A stretch of DNA of 64,000 nucleotides, taken from positions 30,761-94,760 of the forward strand of contig JAIVJS010000082.1 of assembly GCA_020199905.1 (NCBI GenBank), read 5' to 3'. The DNA is from Acidobacteriota bacterium. Its GTDB lineage: Bacteria > Acidobacteriota > Thermoanaerobaculia > UBA5066 > Gp7-AA6. A model generated the notes under the pieces. The model worked only from the letters and a program-made list of their open reading frames with translations. It did no database searches and had not been told where the DNA came from. Below are positions 8,226 through 16,912 of the stretch, piece after piece (within the stretch, counting starts at the first letter, position 1; every line of letters begins with the position of its first letter). A program made the translations under genes and the position numbers.

Positions 8226-8915
8226 ATGTCCTACCGGCGGATTGCGATCCCCATCGTCTGCGTCGCGTTCATGCTCTTTCTGCCGGCTCCCTCCTTCGCC
8301 CAGTCCCCGACGGGGCGGATCACCGGCATCGTGCGCGTCGCCAACGGGGCCACGGTCGGGGGCGCCACGGTCACGATCACGAACCAGGAGACGGGCGCCG
8401 TGAAGGTCGTCCGGTCCGGGGGAAACGGAGCGTACGAAGCGGCCGATCTCCCGGCGGGCGTCTATACGGTGTCGGCCGACGTGCAGGGGTTCCGCCGGGC
8501 GGTCTCGAAGGACCGCCGGCTCGACGCGGGCGCGATCCTCTCGATCGATCTCTCGCTGGAGGTCAAGATCGCGGAGGAAGTCACGGTCACGGCCATGAAG
8601 CGCGAGGAGACCATCCTGAACACGCCGGTCTCGGTCGCCGCGCCGACAGAAGAGGTCCTGCGCGAACGCGGTGTCGACAGCCTCGAAGGCGTCGCCGCCA
8701 ACGTGGCGGGCTTCTCCGTGCAGAACCTCGGGCCCGGCCAGAATCAGGTCTCGATGCGAGGGGTCTCCTCGGGTCAGATCGCGCGCGACCAGCCAGGCGT
8801 CAAGGAAGGGGTCGGGGCGTATCTGGACGAGTCGGTCATCTCGTCGGGGCGTATCTGGACGAGTCGGTCATCTCGCTTTCCCTCTTCACCCCGGACATCG
8901 ACCTGTTCGACATGA
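8226..8915 (+). CDS. TonB-dependent receptor, N-terminal part (frameshifted by a 32-bp duplication)
   Basis: ATG 8226 (GAGGAG 6-10 bases upstream) opens a signal peptide (IAIPIVCVAFMLFLPAPSFAQ), a carboxypeptidase-regulatory-like beta domain (GRITGIVRVANGATVGGATV) and the start of the TonB-receptor plug (EEVTVTAMKREETILNTPVS, then VSMRGVSSG). The correct reading ends at YLDESVIS. A perfect 32-bp tandem copy at 8844-8875 then throws the frame, and the last residues (GRIWTSRSSRFPSS) are junk. Removing one copy restores VISLSLFTPDIDLFDMNRVE and joins this part exactly to the next. The intact protein would be an outer-membrane importer of the Oar-like class. Confidence 0.8.
   Translation: MSYRRIAIPIVCVAFMLFLPAPSFAQSPTGRITGIVRVANGATVGGATVTITNQETGAVKVVRSGGNGAYEAADLPAGVYTVSADVQGFRRAVSKDRRLDAGAILSIDLSLEVKIAEEVTVTAMKREETILNTPVSVAAPTEEVLRERGVDSLEGVAANVAGFSVQNLGPGQNQVSMRGVSSGQIARDQPGVKEGVGAYLDESVISSGRIWTSRSSRFPSSPRTSTCST
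8812..8875. repeat. perfect 32-bp tandem duplication inside the TonB receptor gene
   Basis: Bases 8812-8843 and 8844-8875 are identical. The unit length is not a multiple of three, so the second copy shifts the frame; with a single copy the plug domain reads through without interruption. It may be a reversible slippage allele, a recent mutation or an assembly artefact. Confidence 0.95.
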
Positions 8916-10909
8916 ACCGCGTCGAAGTGTTGCGCGGGCCTCAGGGGACGCTGTTCGGGTCCGGCTCGGAGTCGGGCACGGTCCGGTACATCACCAACCA
9001 GCCCGAGCTCGGAGCCACGCGCTTCTTCGGAGAGCTCGCCGGCAGCACGATTTCCGGAGGCAACCAGGGCGGCAACGCGAAGTTCGGGATCAACGCGCCT
9101 CTGGGGAGCACCGCGGCTCTCCGCATCGTCGGGTATTACGACCGGTTTGCCGGATACACGGACGCGGTGCAGCCGAACCTGAGCGTCAAGAAGGACGTCA
9201 ACACGGGCGACCGCACCGGCGTGCGGGCGGCCGTCGAGATCGCTCCGGACGACCGACTGACGATCATTCCGCGGCTCGTCTACCAGAAGGTCAAGATGGA
9301 CGGCTGGAACCGCAGAGATGCGTTCAACATCCTGGCGAATCCCTTCACGACCACGCGCCCGCCCGTCAGGCTCGGAGAGCGCCAGATTTTCACTCAGATC
9401 GACGAGCCCTTCAACGACAAGTTCTTTCTCGGCGACGTGAACGCCAGGTACAACTTTGGCGACGTCGCGCTGACCTCCGTCACCTCCTATACGCACCGCG
9501 ACATCGACGTCGTGCGCGACGCTGGCGCGCTCACCTCGAGCATCACCGGCGGGAGCTTCGGTCTTCCCCCGAGCGTCTACAACCTGAACTCGCCGCTCGA
9601 CGACGCGACGAAGGCGAACGCTTGGACCCAGGAGCTTCGGCTGTCCGGCGGAAAGGCCGACAGCCGCTTCAACTGGGTCGTCGGCGGCTTCTACGGCAAC
9701 TCGAAACGCGCGTACAGCCAGCAACTTCTCGTCTCCGGCTACGAGGCGTTGGTTCCGTCCGGTGATTTCGTCAATACGCGGACCGTCGCTCCCAGGGACG
9801 TTCTGTTCTATTCGAACCTCCACTACAAGCTCGATCAGTTCGCCCTCTTCGGCGAGGGCACCCTGGCCGTGACGGACAAATTCAACCTGACGGCGGGGCT
9901 GCGCTACTACCATTTCTCCGAGGACAAGGAACAGATCTTCGACGGCATCTTCGGCGCGGGCGCGAACGGCAAGCCCCAATCGCAGCCAGGCTCGACGAAA
10001 GCCGACGGCATCGCGCCGCGCTTCATCGCTTCGTACAAGGTGACCGACTCAACGAACCTGAACGCCCAGGTGTCGAAGGGCTTCCGGCTGGGCGGCGTGA
10101 ACGACCCGTTGAACGTCAATCTCTGCACCGCCCAGGACAAGGTGACTTTCGGCGGACGGGAAAACTGGAAGGACGAGAAGGCCTGGAACTACGAGATCGG
10201 CTCGAAGTCTCGGCTCTTCGGCGGCCGCGGTTCGTTCAACCTCTCGGCGTTCTACGTCGACATCAACGACCTGCAGGCGACCGTGACCGCCGGCTCGTGC
10301 TCCTCGCGTGTCATTTTCAACGTGCCGAGGGCTCGCAGCGTCGGAGGCGAAGTGGAATTCGCGGCGGCGGTCAACGACCACTTCGACTTCTCCGTTTCCG
10401 GCAGTTACAACGACGCGACCCTGCGGTCCACTCTGACGTCCACGGACGCCAACGGAGTCGTCACCGTTGTCTCCGGCATCCAGAGCGGAAAGCGCCTGCC
10501 GAGCGTGCCCAAGGTCCAGGCGGCGCTCGCGGCAACGTACCAGCAACCGATCACGCCGGGGATGAACGGCTATCTGTCCGCCACCTATAACCACATCGGC
10601 TCGCGATTCACGCAGGTCGGAGACGACCTGCTCGGCACGCTCAATTTGAACTCGTTCGGGGCCAGCACGATCGGAGGCCCGTTGACGCAGAGCACATTCC
10701 GCTACAACGCGGAGCTGCCGGCCTACGACCTCATCAACCTGCGGCTCGGCGTGCGGCACGGCAACTGGGACATTGCGCTCTTCGGCAACAACCTGACGGA
10801 CGAGCACGCCCTGCTCGCGCTCGACCAGGAGCGCGGCACCCGGGCGCGCATCGGTTTCCTCACCAACCAGCCCCGGACCTTCGGCATCACGACGCGCCTG
10901 GACTTCTGA
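8912..10909 (+). CDS. TonB-dependent receptor, plug end and beta-barrel (rest of the gene broken at 8844)
   Basis: The 665 residues begin at MNRVEVLRGPQGTLFGSGSE, the highly conserved end of the plug domain, and continue through a full 22-strand-type barrel to a terminal aromatic residue (ITTRLDF), as outer-membrane assembly requires. The barrel shows typical features: YITNQPELG, alternating strand/loop sequence, and FGNNLTDEHALLALDQERGT before the end. ATG 8912 is simply a methionine inside the original gene; with one copy of the 32-bp repeat removed, the receptor runs 8226-10909. Ligand unknown (siderophore, vitamin, oligosaccharide or peptide). No partner genes lie alongside. Confidence 0.9.
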   Translation: MNRVEVLRGPQGTLFGSGSESGTVRYITNQPELGATRFFGELAGSTISGGNQGGNAKFGINAPLGSTAALRIVGYYDRFAGYTDAVQPNLSVKKDVNTGDRTGVRAAVEIAPDDRLTIIPRLVYQKVKMDGWNRRDAFNILANPFTTTRPPVRLGERQIFTQIDEPFNDKFFLGDVNARYNFGDVALTSVTSYTHRDIDVVRDAGALTSSITGGSFGLPPSVYNLNSPLDDATKANAWTQELRLSGGKADSRFNWVVGGFYGNSKRAYSQQLLVSGYEALVPSGDFVNTRTVAPRDVLFYSNLHYKLDQFALFGEGTLAVTDKFNLTAGLRYYHFSEDKEQIFDGIFGAGANGKPQSQPGSTKADGIAPRFIASYKVTDSTNLNAQVSKGFRLGGVNDPLNVNLCTAQDKVTFGGRENWKDEKAWNYEIGSKSRLFGGRGSFNLSAFYVDINDLQATVTAGSCSSRVIFNVPRARSVGGEVEFAAAVNDHFDFSVSGSYNDATLRSTLTSTDANGVVTVVSGIQSGKRLPSVPKVQAALAATYQQPITPGMNGYLSATYNHIGSRFTQVGDDLLGTLNLNSFGASTIGGPLTQSTFRYNAELPAYDLINLRLGVRHGNWDIALFGNNLTDEHALLALDQERGTRARIGFLTNQPRTFGITTRLDF

Positions 10910-10943
10910 TTCGCGCGCCTCGATAGCGAATCGTCCCCACGAC

Positions 10944-10972
10944 GACCCTCTCCCCGGCTCGGGGAGAGGGTC
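10944..10972. repeat. perfect 12-bp-stem hairpin after the TonB receptor gene
   Basis: GACCCTCTCCCC at 10944-10955 pairs perfectly with 10961-10972 around the 5-base loop GGCTC. It lies 35 bases after the receptor stop and may act as a terminator, although no T-run follows. It is the best-formed member of the hairpin family. Confidence 0.6.
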
Positions 10973-11039
10973 TGGAGCGATCTTCTGTCGACGGCAGGCC
11001 GATCGGGCGACGGGTTCGCGCAGCCGTCATCCCGGCAGT

Positions 11040-11565
11040 TTCGTTCTCCATAGGCCGCGTCGAACGTCACCGCATACAGGTGCGTGGGGCTCGTGAAGAC
11101 GTTCATGACGGGCGCGTCAGGCAGCCCCGGACCGATGGAGCTCCAGCGCGCTCAGCCATTCCTGGGAGAGGACATTTTGATGCCGTCGCGAGATAGACGG
11201 TCCTCGATTCTGTGGGATGCAGGCAGAGGGCATTCAGTTGGGCCGTCGGAAGCGCGACTGATGCCGTTCCATAGGGCCGCATTGCCGTCGGTCGAGAGCC
11301 GTATCGGGCGGCGCGAAAGGGCGAGCAACCTTCCCGGTGTTCTCGGATCGGCGACGATCTGTCTTGCAAAATCCGGCTCATCCGCAACGAAGCGTCCAGC
11401 GGGCTGAAACCTCGCGCCGGGATCGTCCACGTCGGCGAGAACGAAGGTGCCGCCTTTCTCGTCGAGCCCATAGGCCCGTCCCGGTTGGCCGGCGAAAACG
11501 AGATGCTCACGAGCGGCGTGGGAGAAGGGCCGAAGACCGGCGCCCACGTTGCCGTGCCGGAGACG
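11040..11565 (-). pseudogene. decayed BNR/beta-propeller (sialidase-like repeat) protein remnant
   Basis: Pieces in different minus-strand frames resemble a BNR/VPS10-type beta-propeller protein. From about 11505 one reads HLVFAGQPGRAYGLDEKGG and later FARQIVADPRTPGRLLALSR, then RPIRLSTDGNAALWNGISRA. Near 11265 another frame gives LPTAQLNALCLHPTESRTVY and LATAS, matching the usual 'LPN..VN.L..DP....YA.T' repeat. Near 11106 comes NVFTSPTHLYAVTFDAAYG, like the end of such proteins. Several frameshifts separate the pieces, so no intact gene is present. The family call rests on repeat style only. Confidence 0.4.
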
Positions 11566-11654
11566 GAAGTCTGGAAAGCAACCGCCCGCCGGAGGAGGAG
11601 CCGGCGTTGGACACGGAATCAACTAGACTCTGGCGGGTCAAAGGAGACAGAGCC

Positions 11655-12014
11655 ATGCGCATCTCGCGGATCGCCGCTTCGGGTATCGCCGCCGCTCTGC
11701 TGGCCGCTCTCGCCGCGGGTGCACAGACGTCCGAGCCGCGCAAGATCACCGTGACCGCGAAGAAATTCGAGTTTCAGCCGAGCCGGATCGAGCTCCAGGT
11801 CGGAGAGCCCGTCGAGATCACCTTCGAGAGCGAGGACACCAAGCACGGGTTCGCCTGCAAGGACCTGAAGCTCGAAAAGATCGAGTTCTCCAAAGACAGC
11901 CCCGGCAAGGTCAACTTCACGCCGGACAAGGCGGGAACCTTCGCCTTCAAATGCGCCAAGTTCTGCGGACTCGGGCACTCGAAGATGAAGGGCGAGTTCG
12001 TCGTCGCTCCCTAG
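11655..12014 (+). CDS. secreted cupredoxin with a CuA-like copper site
   Basis: The 119-residue protein has a signal peptide (residues 1-23, ending AGAQ) and a cupredoxin fold. Ligands follow the CuA pattern of cytochrome oxidase subunit II and nitrous-oxide reductase: H64 in KHGF, then C100-x3-C104-x3-H108-x2-M111 in CAKFCGLGHSKM. It is therefore probably a periplasmic copper electron carrier or copper-donating protein rather than a blue-copper plastocyanin, which has only one cysteine. ATG 11655 has AAGGAGA upstream. The TAG stop overlaps the last base of the convergent dehydrogenase gene's stop region. Confidence 0.85.
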   Translation: MRISRIAASGIAAALLAALAAGAQTSEPRKITVTAKKFEFQPSRIELQVGEPVEITFESEDTKHGFACKDLKLEKIEFSKDSPGKVNFTPDKAGTFAFKCAKFCGLGHSKMKGEFVVAP

Positions 12015-12946
12015 ATTCGTGCACGCATAATCGCCTTCACGACCGAGAGCTTCTCCATGTCCGCGAGGGCGCTGCCCGCATCCGACAGCGCGTATTCCCG
12101 GGTGATGAGGTCTCTCCACGCGAAGCGGCCCTTGTGGCGGGCCATCATCGCGAGCGCGCGGTGGAGGTGCGTGAACTCGTAGCCCCAGCATCCCAGGATC
12201 GTCGCGTGGCGGCGGTTGATGTGGCGGTGCGGATTCACGGGCGTATCGCCGCCGTCCGTGTACTGGCCGACCACCACGTAGCGGCCTGCGTCGCGAAGCA
12301 TCTCGAGCCCTTCGGGGACCGCCTTCGGATGCACGACCACGGTGTCACCGAGCGTGATCCCCGCGCGCTCGACCGCATGAAAGCCCGTCGGCAGCCCGCA
12401 GCCGCCTCCCATGAAGTCTTCGGGCGCGACGTCTTCGGGAAGGGTAACGAGGCGCACGCCGGGAAGGATCTCGATCCGCTCCGCCCATCCCCCGAGGAGA
12501 CCGTCGGCGGCGGACGTCGTGATGCCATAGACCTTCCGGTGCGGGCAGCGGGTCCCGGCCCTGGCGACGAGGCAGTACCAGCACGCCCCGCAGGTTCCGA
12601 ACACGTCGTAGAACGTCACGACGGCGCCCGTTTCGATCGGACGCCCCTCGACGTCGAAGAGAGCACCGCCGGTCTCGAGGACCCGGCCGCAGTTGACGTG
12701 GCCCGGGATGATCGGAAACGGCACGCCCGAGAGTCTCCCGTGATGGAGATGGACGTCCGTGCCGCAGACCTCGCTCGCGATCATCTCGAGGACCGCGCCG
12801 CCCGCCCGCGCCTTCGGAACCGGGAACCGTCGTAGCTCGAGCGGGCGGCCCGCACCGCTCATCACGACGGCGGAAACGGTTTCTTGCATGGATTGGACGC
12901 CTGCCATGGCCTTCGCTCGTCTGACGATGCGTTCGGTCTGAATCAT
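12011..12946 (-). CDS. zinc alcohol dehydrogenase family protein lacking the NAD-binding core
   Basis: This 311-residue protein is a medium-chain dehydrogenase with catalytic-zinc ligands C61 and H83 and the four-cysteine structural zinc site (C119, C122, C125, C134). Family members are about 350-380 residues. Here the sequence jumps from GDTVVVH (about 200-206) straight to PKAVPEGLEMLRDAGRYVVV. That skips the segment that normally holds the Rossmann GxGxxG motif, the cofactor-specificity acidic residue and the following helix, about 60-70 residues. The deletion is in frame. The enzyme is unlikely to bind NAD(P) and may be inactive. The start could be ATG 12946 or the internal ATG 12889 (MQETVSAVV). 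Confidence 0.75.
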   Translation of the reverse strand: MIQTERIVRRAKAMAGVQSMQETVSAVVMSGAGRPLELRRFPVPKARAGGAVLEMIASEVCGTDVHLHHGRLSGVPFPIIPGHVNCGRVLETGGALFDVEGRPIETGAVVTFYDVFGTCGACWYCLVARAGTRCPHRKVYGITTSAADGLLGGWAERIEILPGVRLVTLPEDVAPEDFMGGGCGLPTGFHAVERAGITLGDTVVVHPKAVPEGLEMLRDAGRYVVVGQYTDGGDTPVNPHRHINRRHATILGCWGYEFTHLHRALAMMARHKGRFAWRDLITREYALSDAGSALADMEKLSVVKAIMRARI

Positions 12947-13517
12947 ACGGTGGCATGCGGAGTAGGCTCCACTCCGACTGGACGGGAAGGAGCGGATCTA
13001 CCCGCTCGCTGCGAGGGGCTCGCGGACGCCTGCCGGGACTCCGGGAAAAAAGTGCTTGCCGCGATCTTCTGCCGCAGGGCTCTGGACGTCGATCCGCAGA
13101 ACGCCGAAATCTGGAGAGGCTGCGCAGTCTGCAGGAATGAAAGTCCGGGCGGGTCGCGGAAACGGGCTGCCGGCGCCCGTGACAGAACCCGGGACCGCTT
13201 CCGCCGTATCCATACTCCGATCCCCAGATGAGGAGGACCGGTGAAAGTCGCGCGAATCCTGGCATGGTTTGCGCCCTCGCGGTCGCCGCGAACGCCCGGG
13301 CAGGCGAATGGCTCCGCTACGTCATCCCTACCGCGGAGGACGCGGGACGGGGAACAGGGATCACCCAGGGAAAGATCGCGGTTCCCGGCGAGATCGTTCG
13401 GGAGTCGGGGATCCGCCCTTCGTCGACGCCCCGCCCGGGGCGGTCGAGCTCCGGCGACAGGGCGTCGCCGGCGAACCGTCGCACGGAGAGGGCGCCCGCT
13501 AACGGTGAGCGACCGGT
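12947..13517. other. decayed spacer with a TPR fragment and a broken secreted-protein start
   Basis: At 12992-13123 (plus) an isolated fragment ACRDSGKKVLAAIFCRRALD then VDPQNAEIW has clear TPR character but no start or continuation. At 13241 a GTG with upstream GGAGGACC encodes MKVARILA, and a neighbouring frame continues GMVCALAVAANARAGEWLRY, which together would make a signal peptide; the rest is unreadable. Both look like gene debris. No other gene is supported here. Confidence 0.35.
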
Positions 13518-14558
13518 TCAATCCGCGGGCGTCTCGCCGCCTGACCGACCGCCTCCTTCTCCACCGATGTCACAGATGCCGTGGTCTTCGCAGATCCGGC
13601 GCATCGCCGCAGCCGCGGTATTGAAGGCGAGGATGATCGATCCGCCGGTCCGGCCCGCCGTGAGGTCGCCGGCGAGAAAGAGCCCGGGAACGCTGGTGCC
13701 GAAACTCTTCGAGAGCCTCGGCTGGGGGCCGTCGAATTCGATGCCGGCTGATTTCAGGAAATTCTCCGGCGTCGTACCGCCGAGCGCATAGATCACGCGG
13801 TCGACCTCGAGCGGAGGCCAGCCTGCCTCGCCGAATCGTACGAGAACCCTTCCGTCGGCCGCCTCGAGAAAGGCCACGTTCGACGAGAGCCGCACTTCGA
13901 GCCGTCGCTGCCGCTCGAGCGCGAGCACGCTGTCGCGATTGATCGGGTTGGGGCGGGAGAGCGCCGGCCCACGGTAGGAGAGGGTGACGCGATTCCCGCT
14001 CTGGACCAGAAACTGGCAGTACTCGGCCGCCGTGTCTCCCCCGCCGACCACGAGAAGGTCCCGATCGGAAAGCTCCTCGCCCGTGACGTCGAACAGGACC
14101 TGCTCCTTGACCTCCCGAGGGATGGGATAGGAGGGCCGGGCGGGCCGGCCCAGAATCCCGATCGCGATCACGACGACACGGGCGCGAAACACGCCCCCCG
14201 TGGATTCCACCCGCAGGCGGCCGTCCGGCTCGGTACCGATCCGGAAGACCTCCTCCTGGTAGCGGACCCGCGCGCCCGAGTCCCGGATCGCGGCGTCGAG
14301 GTAAGTCAGAGTTTCCTCGCGCGTCAGGTCCGGAATGCAGAGCACCCCTTCGCACTTGGCCTCGATCCCCTTGTAGTTGGCGAGCACCGGCTTGGACGGC
14401 GGGTAGTACTTGCGGATGATCCAGGAGTGCTCGGCCGCCCGCTCGAGGACGAGAATGCCGCCGGGCCTGACTCCCGCGGCGCGCCCCTCGGCGGCGAGCG
14501 CGATCCCGGCCGGCCCGGCCCCGATGATCAGAAGTTCGAAGTCGCTCTCCAAGGGCAC
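13518..14558 (-). CDS. FAD/NAD(P)-binding oxidoreductase (YpdA/thioredoxin-reductase-like)
   Basis: The 346-residue flavoprotein begins at GTG 14558 with GGAGCAGG upstream. It has an N-terminal FAD dinucleotide motif GAGPAG (13-18), a second NAD(P) motif in VVGGGDTAAEYCQFL, the conserved YALGGTTPENFL segment and a C-terminal FAD-contact motif (GLFLAGDLTAGRTGGS). The central CxxC of true thioredoxin reductases is absent, which matches the YpdA-type (bacillithiol-disulfide-reductase-like) branch. The electron acceptor is unknown. It follows the DUF885 gene by 23 bases on the same strand and is probably co-transcribed. A long open frame running upstream through that gene is a GC-rich artefact. 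Confidence 0.85.
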   Translation of the reverse strand: MPLESDFELLIIGAGPAGIALAAEGRAAGVRPGGILVLERAAEHSWIIRKYYPPSKPVLANYKGIEAKCEGVLCIPDLTREETLTYLDAAIRDSGARVRYQEEVFRIGTEPDGRLRVESTGGVFRARVVVIAIGILGRPARPSYPIPREVKEQVLFDVTGEELSDRDLLVVGGGDTAAEYCQFLVQSGNRVTLSYRGPALSRPNPINRDSVLALERQRRLEVRLSSNVAFLEAADGRVLVRFGEAGWPPLEVDRVIYALGGTTPENFLKSAGIEFDGPQPRLSKSFGTSVPGLFLAGDLTAGRTGGSIILAFNTAAAAMRRICEDHGICDIGGEGGGRSGGETPAD

Positions 14559-14581
14559 GTCCTGCTCCGCTGCGTTCCCGG

Positions 14582-16240
14582 CTATTTCAGCATCCGGTCG
14601 AGCTCTGCCGACCTCCGCCCCGTCAGCTCCCATCGGATCAGGGCGGCCGGAACGAGGCCTGCCGCATCGAACTCCTCCATGAACGCCTTCATCGCGAAAC
14701 GGTCTTTGAGCTGCTGCCGTCGCTCCGAAAGGAGCTTCTCGATCTCGATCTTGCCGACGACGTAGCTCGTTCCGTATCCGGGCTGCTGCAGATAGAGGTG
14801 CTGCTCCCCCCGGACCAGGTCTCCGTCCATCCGAAGCCATCCGCGGGGCGTGTGGGCGGAGGCGAACGCCGAAGCCTCCTCCAGGGTCCACTCGTTGCTG
14901 TGCATGCGGAGGTCGCCCAGGGCGCGCGCCGCGCGTTCCGCCAGCAGGATGTAGACGAGCTCGCGCGAGCGAGGCCTCGTGTCGAACATCCCCGCCTGCA
15001 TCATCCATTCTTCCCACCCGGTCGCGTGACCCTCGGTGCGGGTGTTGAAAATGTTGTAGAGCAGCGCCTGCGCTCGAACGGGGCTCGCGTGGGGACGGCG
15101 CGCCATGCGCCCCTTGTCGAACCAGTGGTACCCGTGCGTGCGCATGACTTCGGGATCGCGGTAGTCGACCTCCGTGAAGAACTCGCGCGCGCCCGGGCTG
15201 AAGCTGCCCGTGCGGGCGCGCAGCGCGGGATCCATCCAGTCCTCGACCGCGAGGATGTCGTGGTCGCGGAGGAAAGCGATGTACTCCGCCACGCCCGCCG
15301 AGAAACGCCGACTGTGTTCTTCGGCGTTTGCAATCGGCGTCTGCGGCGGCAGTTTCGCGTTGCGCTGCTCCTCCAGGGCGAGCAGAGCATGCGAGCGCGC
15401 GAGCTCGCGCTCCATGATCGCCACCTCGTCGCTCCAGGTGCCCGGAACCAGCTGCACGTTCTTCAGGTACCAGTCGTAGTTGTCGACCCCGATTCCGGAG
15501 GAGCCCGTCTTTGACGGCGCGCGGGCTTCCAGCCACGCCGCCAGATCCTCGGTCGCCTGCCGCGCGCGCTCGACGTCCCCCTGGAGCGCTTTCACGGGTT
15601 CGGCGGCTGCCGGCGCGGCGGTGATCTGACGGGCAAGCGCCGCCAGGTCCGCACTCTGCCGCCGGAGGCTCTTCGCTCCATAAATCCAGAGGTCCTTCCC
15701 GTTGCCGGTCAGGTTCGTCTTCGCCTGGGCGAGGAGCTTCGGGATCGTCCGGATTCCGGAGTCCATCGCCGCCGCGGAGGCCGCGCTCAGCGGGAACCGG
15801 TACGTCCAGACCTCCACGGCGCCCAACGCCGAGGGCCCCTCTCTCGCGGGCTGGTCGCTCTCCTCGGTGAAGACCGTGACGTAGAAAGCGGGATTGTTCG
15901 CCCAGGGCTTCAGGACCCGATGGTCGAAATCGAGGCCGTTCAACTCGGCGCGGACGACGTGGTAGTCGACCTGTTGCGGAAGGGGCCAGCCGCTCGGATC
16001 GATCGCCGCCAAACGGCTCCGCCACGCGGCGAGCTCGGCCTGCTGCGCCGCCATAGCGCGCGGGCCGTAATCGGGGACGCCGCCGACCACCTTAGGTTTC
16101 TGGAACTCGCGCCACTCCCGGAAAAAGGAGAGCAGACCCTCGTAGCCCGCGCCCGGCGAAGGGGAACCCGCGGCGCCGCCCGCGACCGCTCCCGCGAGGA
16201 GGACGCACGCAGCGCTCAGGCCGATGGAGAAGAGAGACAC
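14582..16240 (-). CDS. exported DUF885 family protein (putative metallocarboxypeptidase)
   Basis: This 552-residue protein starts at GTG 16240 with GGAGG 6 bases upstream and carries a signal peptide (SLFSIGLSAACVLLAGAVAG). The rest matches the alpha-helical DUF885 family, which includes zinc-dependent peptidases. The segment HATGWEEWMMQAGMFDTRPR, followed by RALGDLRMHSNEWTLEEA, aligns with the family's C-terminal helices. I do not see the textbook HExxH; the equivalent part reads THGYHWFDKGRM, so catalytic competence is uncertain. It is the first gene of a two-gene unit with the flavoprotein downstream. Confidence 0.8.
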   Translation of the reverse strand: MSLFSIGLSAACVLLAGAVAGGAAGSPSPGAGYEGLLSFFREWREFQKPKVVGGVPDYGPRAMAAQQAELAAWRSRLAAIDPSGWPLPQQVDYHVVRAELNGLDFDHRVLKPWANNPAFYVTVFTEESDQPAREGPSALGAVEVWTYRFPLSAASAAAMDSGIRTIPKLLAQAKTNLTGNGKDLWIYGAKSLRRQSADLAALARQITAAPAAAEPVKALQGDVERARQATEDLAAWLEARAPSKTGSSGIGVDNYDWYLKNVQLVPGTWSDEVAIMERELARSHALLALEEQRNAKLPPQTPIANAEEHSRRFSAGVAEYIAFLRDHDILAVEDWMDPALRARTGSFSPGAREFFTEVDYRDPEVMRTHGYHWFDKGRMARRPHASPVRAQALLYNIFNTRTEGHATGWEEWMMQAGMFDTRPRSRELVYILLAERAARALGDLRMHSNEWTLEEASAFASAHTPRGWLRMDGDLVRGEQHLYLQQPGYGTSYVVGKIEIEKLLSERRQQLKDRFAMKAFMEEFDAAGLVPAALIRWELTGRRSAELDRMLK

Positions 16241-16302
16241 CCGGCACCTCCGGAGTAGTCCTCGAATTCCCCTGCCAGGGTGACGTTCGAGGTCCGATAC
16301 GC

Positions 16303-16337
16303 ACAACGCTGAACGCTCGACGCTCAACCGTCAATCC
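16303..16337. repeat. heptad array A, 5 units (TNAACGC type)
   Basis: Five consecutive 7-base units, ACAACGC TGAACGC, then TCGACGC TCAACCG, then TCAATCC, lie between the DUF885 start and the end of the basic protein gene. The TCA of the last unit is the TGA stop codon (minus strand) of that gene. Confidence 0.75.
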
Positions 16338-16912
16338 TCGTCGAGATACTCCTGCGGGACGTCATCCACCGGCACCTGCCGCGTTCGGATTCCCTTTCGC
16401 CCGGCGGTGCGCCCCTTCTCGACGCCGCCGACGATCCCCGCTTCCCAGGCCTGGCCCTCTTCGACGAGCTCCTCGACGCTTTCCGAATCCGCGTCCTCGG
16501 TCCGCGAAAGCCCCTCGGTGTCCCCGGACTGTCCGGCGGATTCCGCTCCCATCCCGCGCTCGTCCCGCGGCTCACCGACGCTTCGGTCGGATTCGCCCCG
16601 CGAGCGTCGGCGCCCTGCTGCCGCGGCGACGGGGGACGTCCCGGTCTTCTTCGCCATGGCGGGCTTCTTCGTCGCCGCCGAAGACTTCTTTGTTCGCGCC
16701 GCGGAGGATCCGGCGCTTCGAGAGCGGGGCGTTGTCTTTCCCTTTGCCTTCGCCGGGCGCGTCTTCGGACGGGACGCACTGGTGGCCTTTTTCCTGCCCC
16801 GAGCCGCGGTCTTCGTCTTGCGGGTTTTCACGCCCTCGCGCGAATGCCGCATGATGGGCCTGCGCTTCGGACGAGCGGCCTTGCGAGCTGGCCTGCGGGT
16901 CGCTTTCTTCAT
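16331..16912 (-). CDS. lysine/alanine/arginine-rich histone-H1-like protein
   Basis: The first ~100 of 193 residues are basic low-complexity sequence with KKATSASRPKTRPAKAKGK and KKSSAATKKPAMAKKTG runs, as in bacterial histone-H1-like proteins that bind DNA non-specifically. The C-terminal third is different: acidic and conserved-looking, with SESVEELVEEGQAWEAGIVG and VPVDDVPQEYLDED. That tail is shared by a group of uncharacterised proteins I have seen with and without the basic arm. It probably acts as a nucleoid-associated or stress protein; function is inferred from composition. Its stop codon lies in a heptad array. Confidence 0.7.
   Translation of the reverse strand: MKKATRRPARKAARPKRRPIMRHSREGVKTRKTKTAARGRKKATSASRPKTRPAKAKGKTTPRSRSAGSSAARTKKSSAATKKPAMAKKTGTSPVAAAAGRRRSRGESDRSVGEPRDERGMGAESAGQSGDTEGLSRTEDADSESVEELVEEGQAWEAGIVGGVEKGRTAGRKGIRTRQVPVDDVPQEYLDED

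Noticed and set aside
13518-16025. 835-residue open frame joining the flavoprotein to sequence upstream
   Set aside because: Only the last 346 residues are a real protein; the rest is the out-of-frame reading of the DUF885 gene. The GTG at 14558 with its ribosome site starts the flavoprotein.
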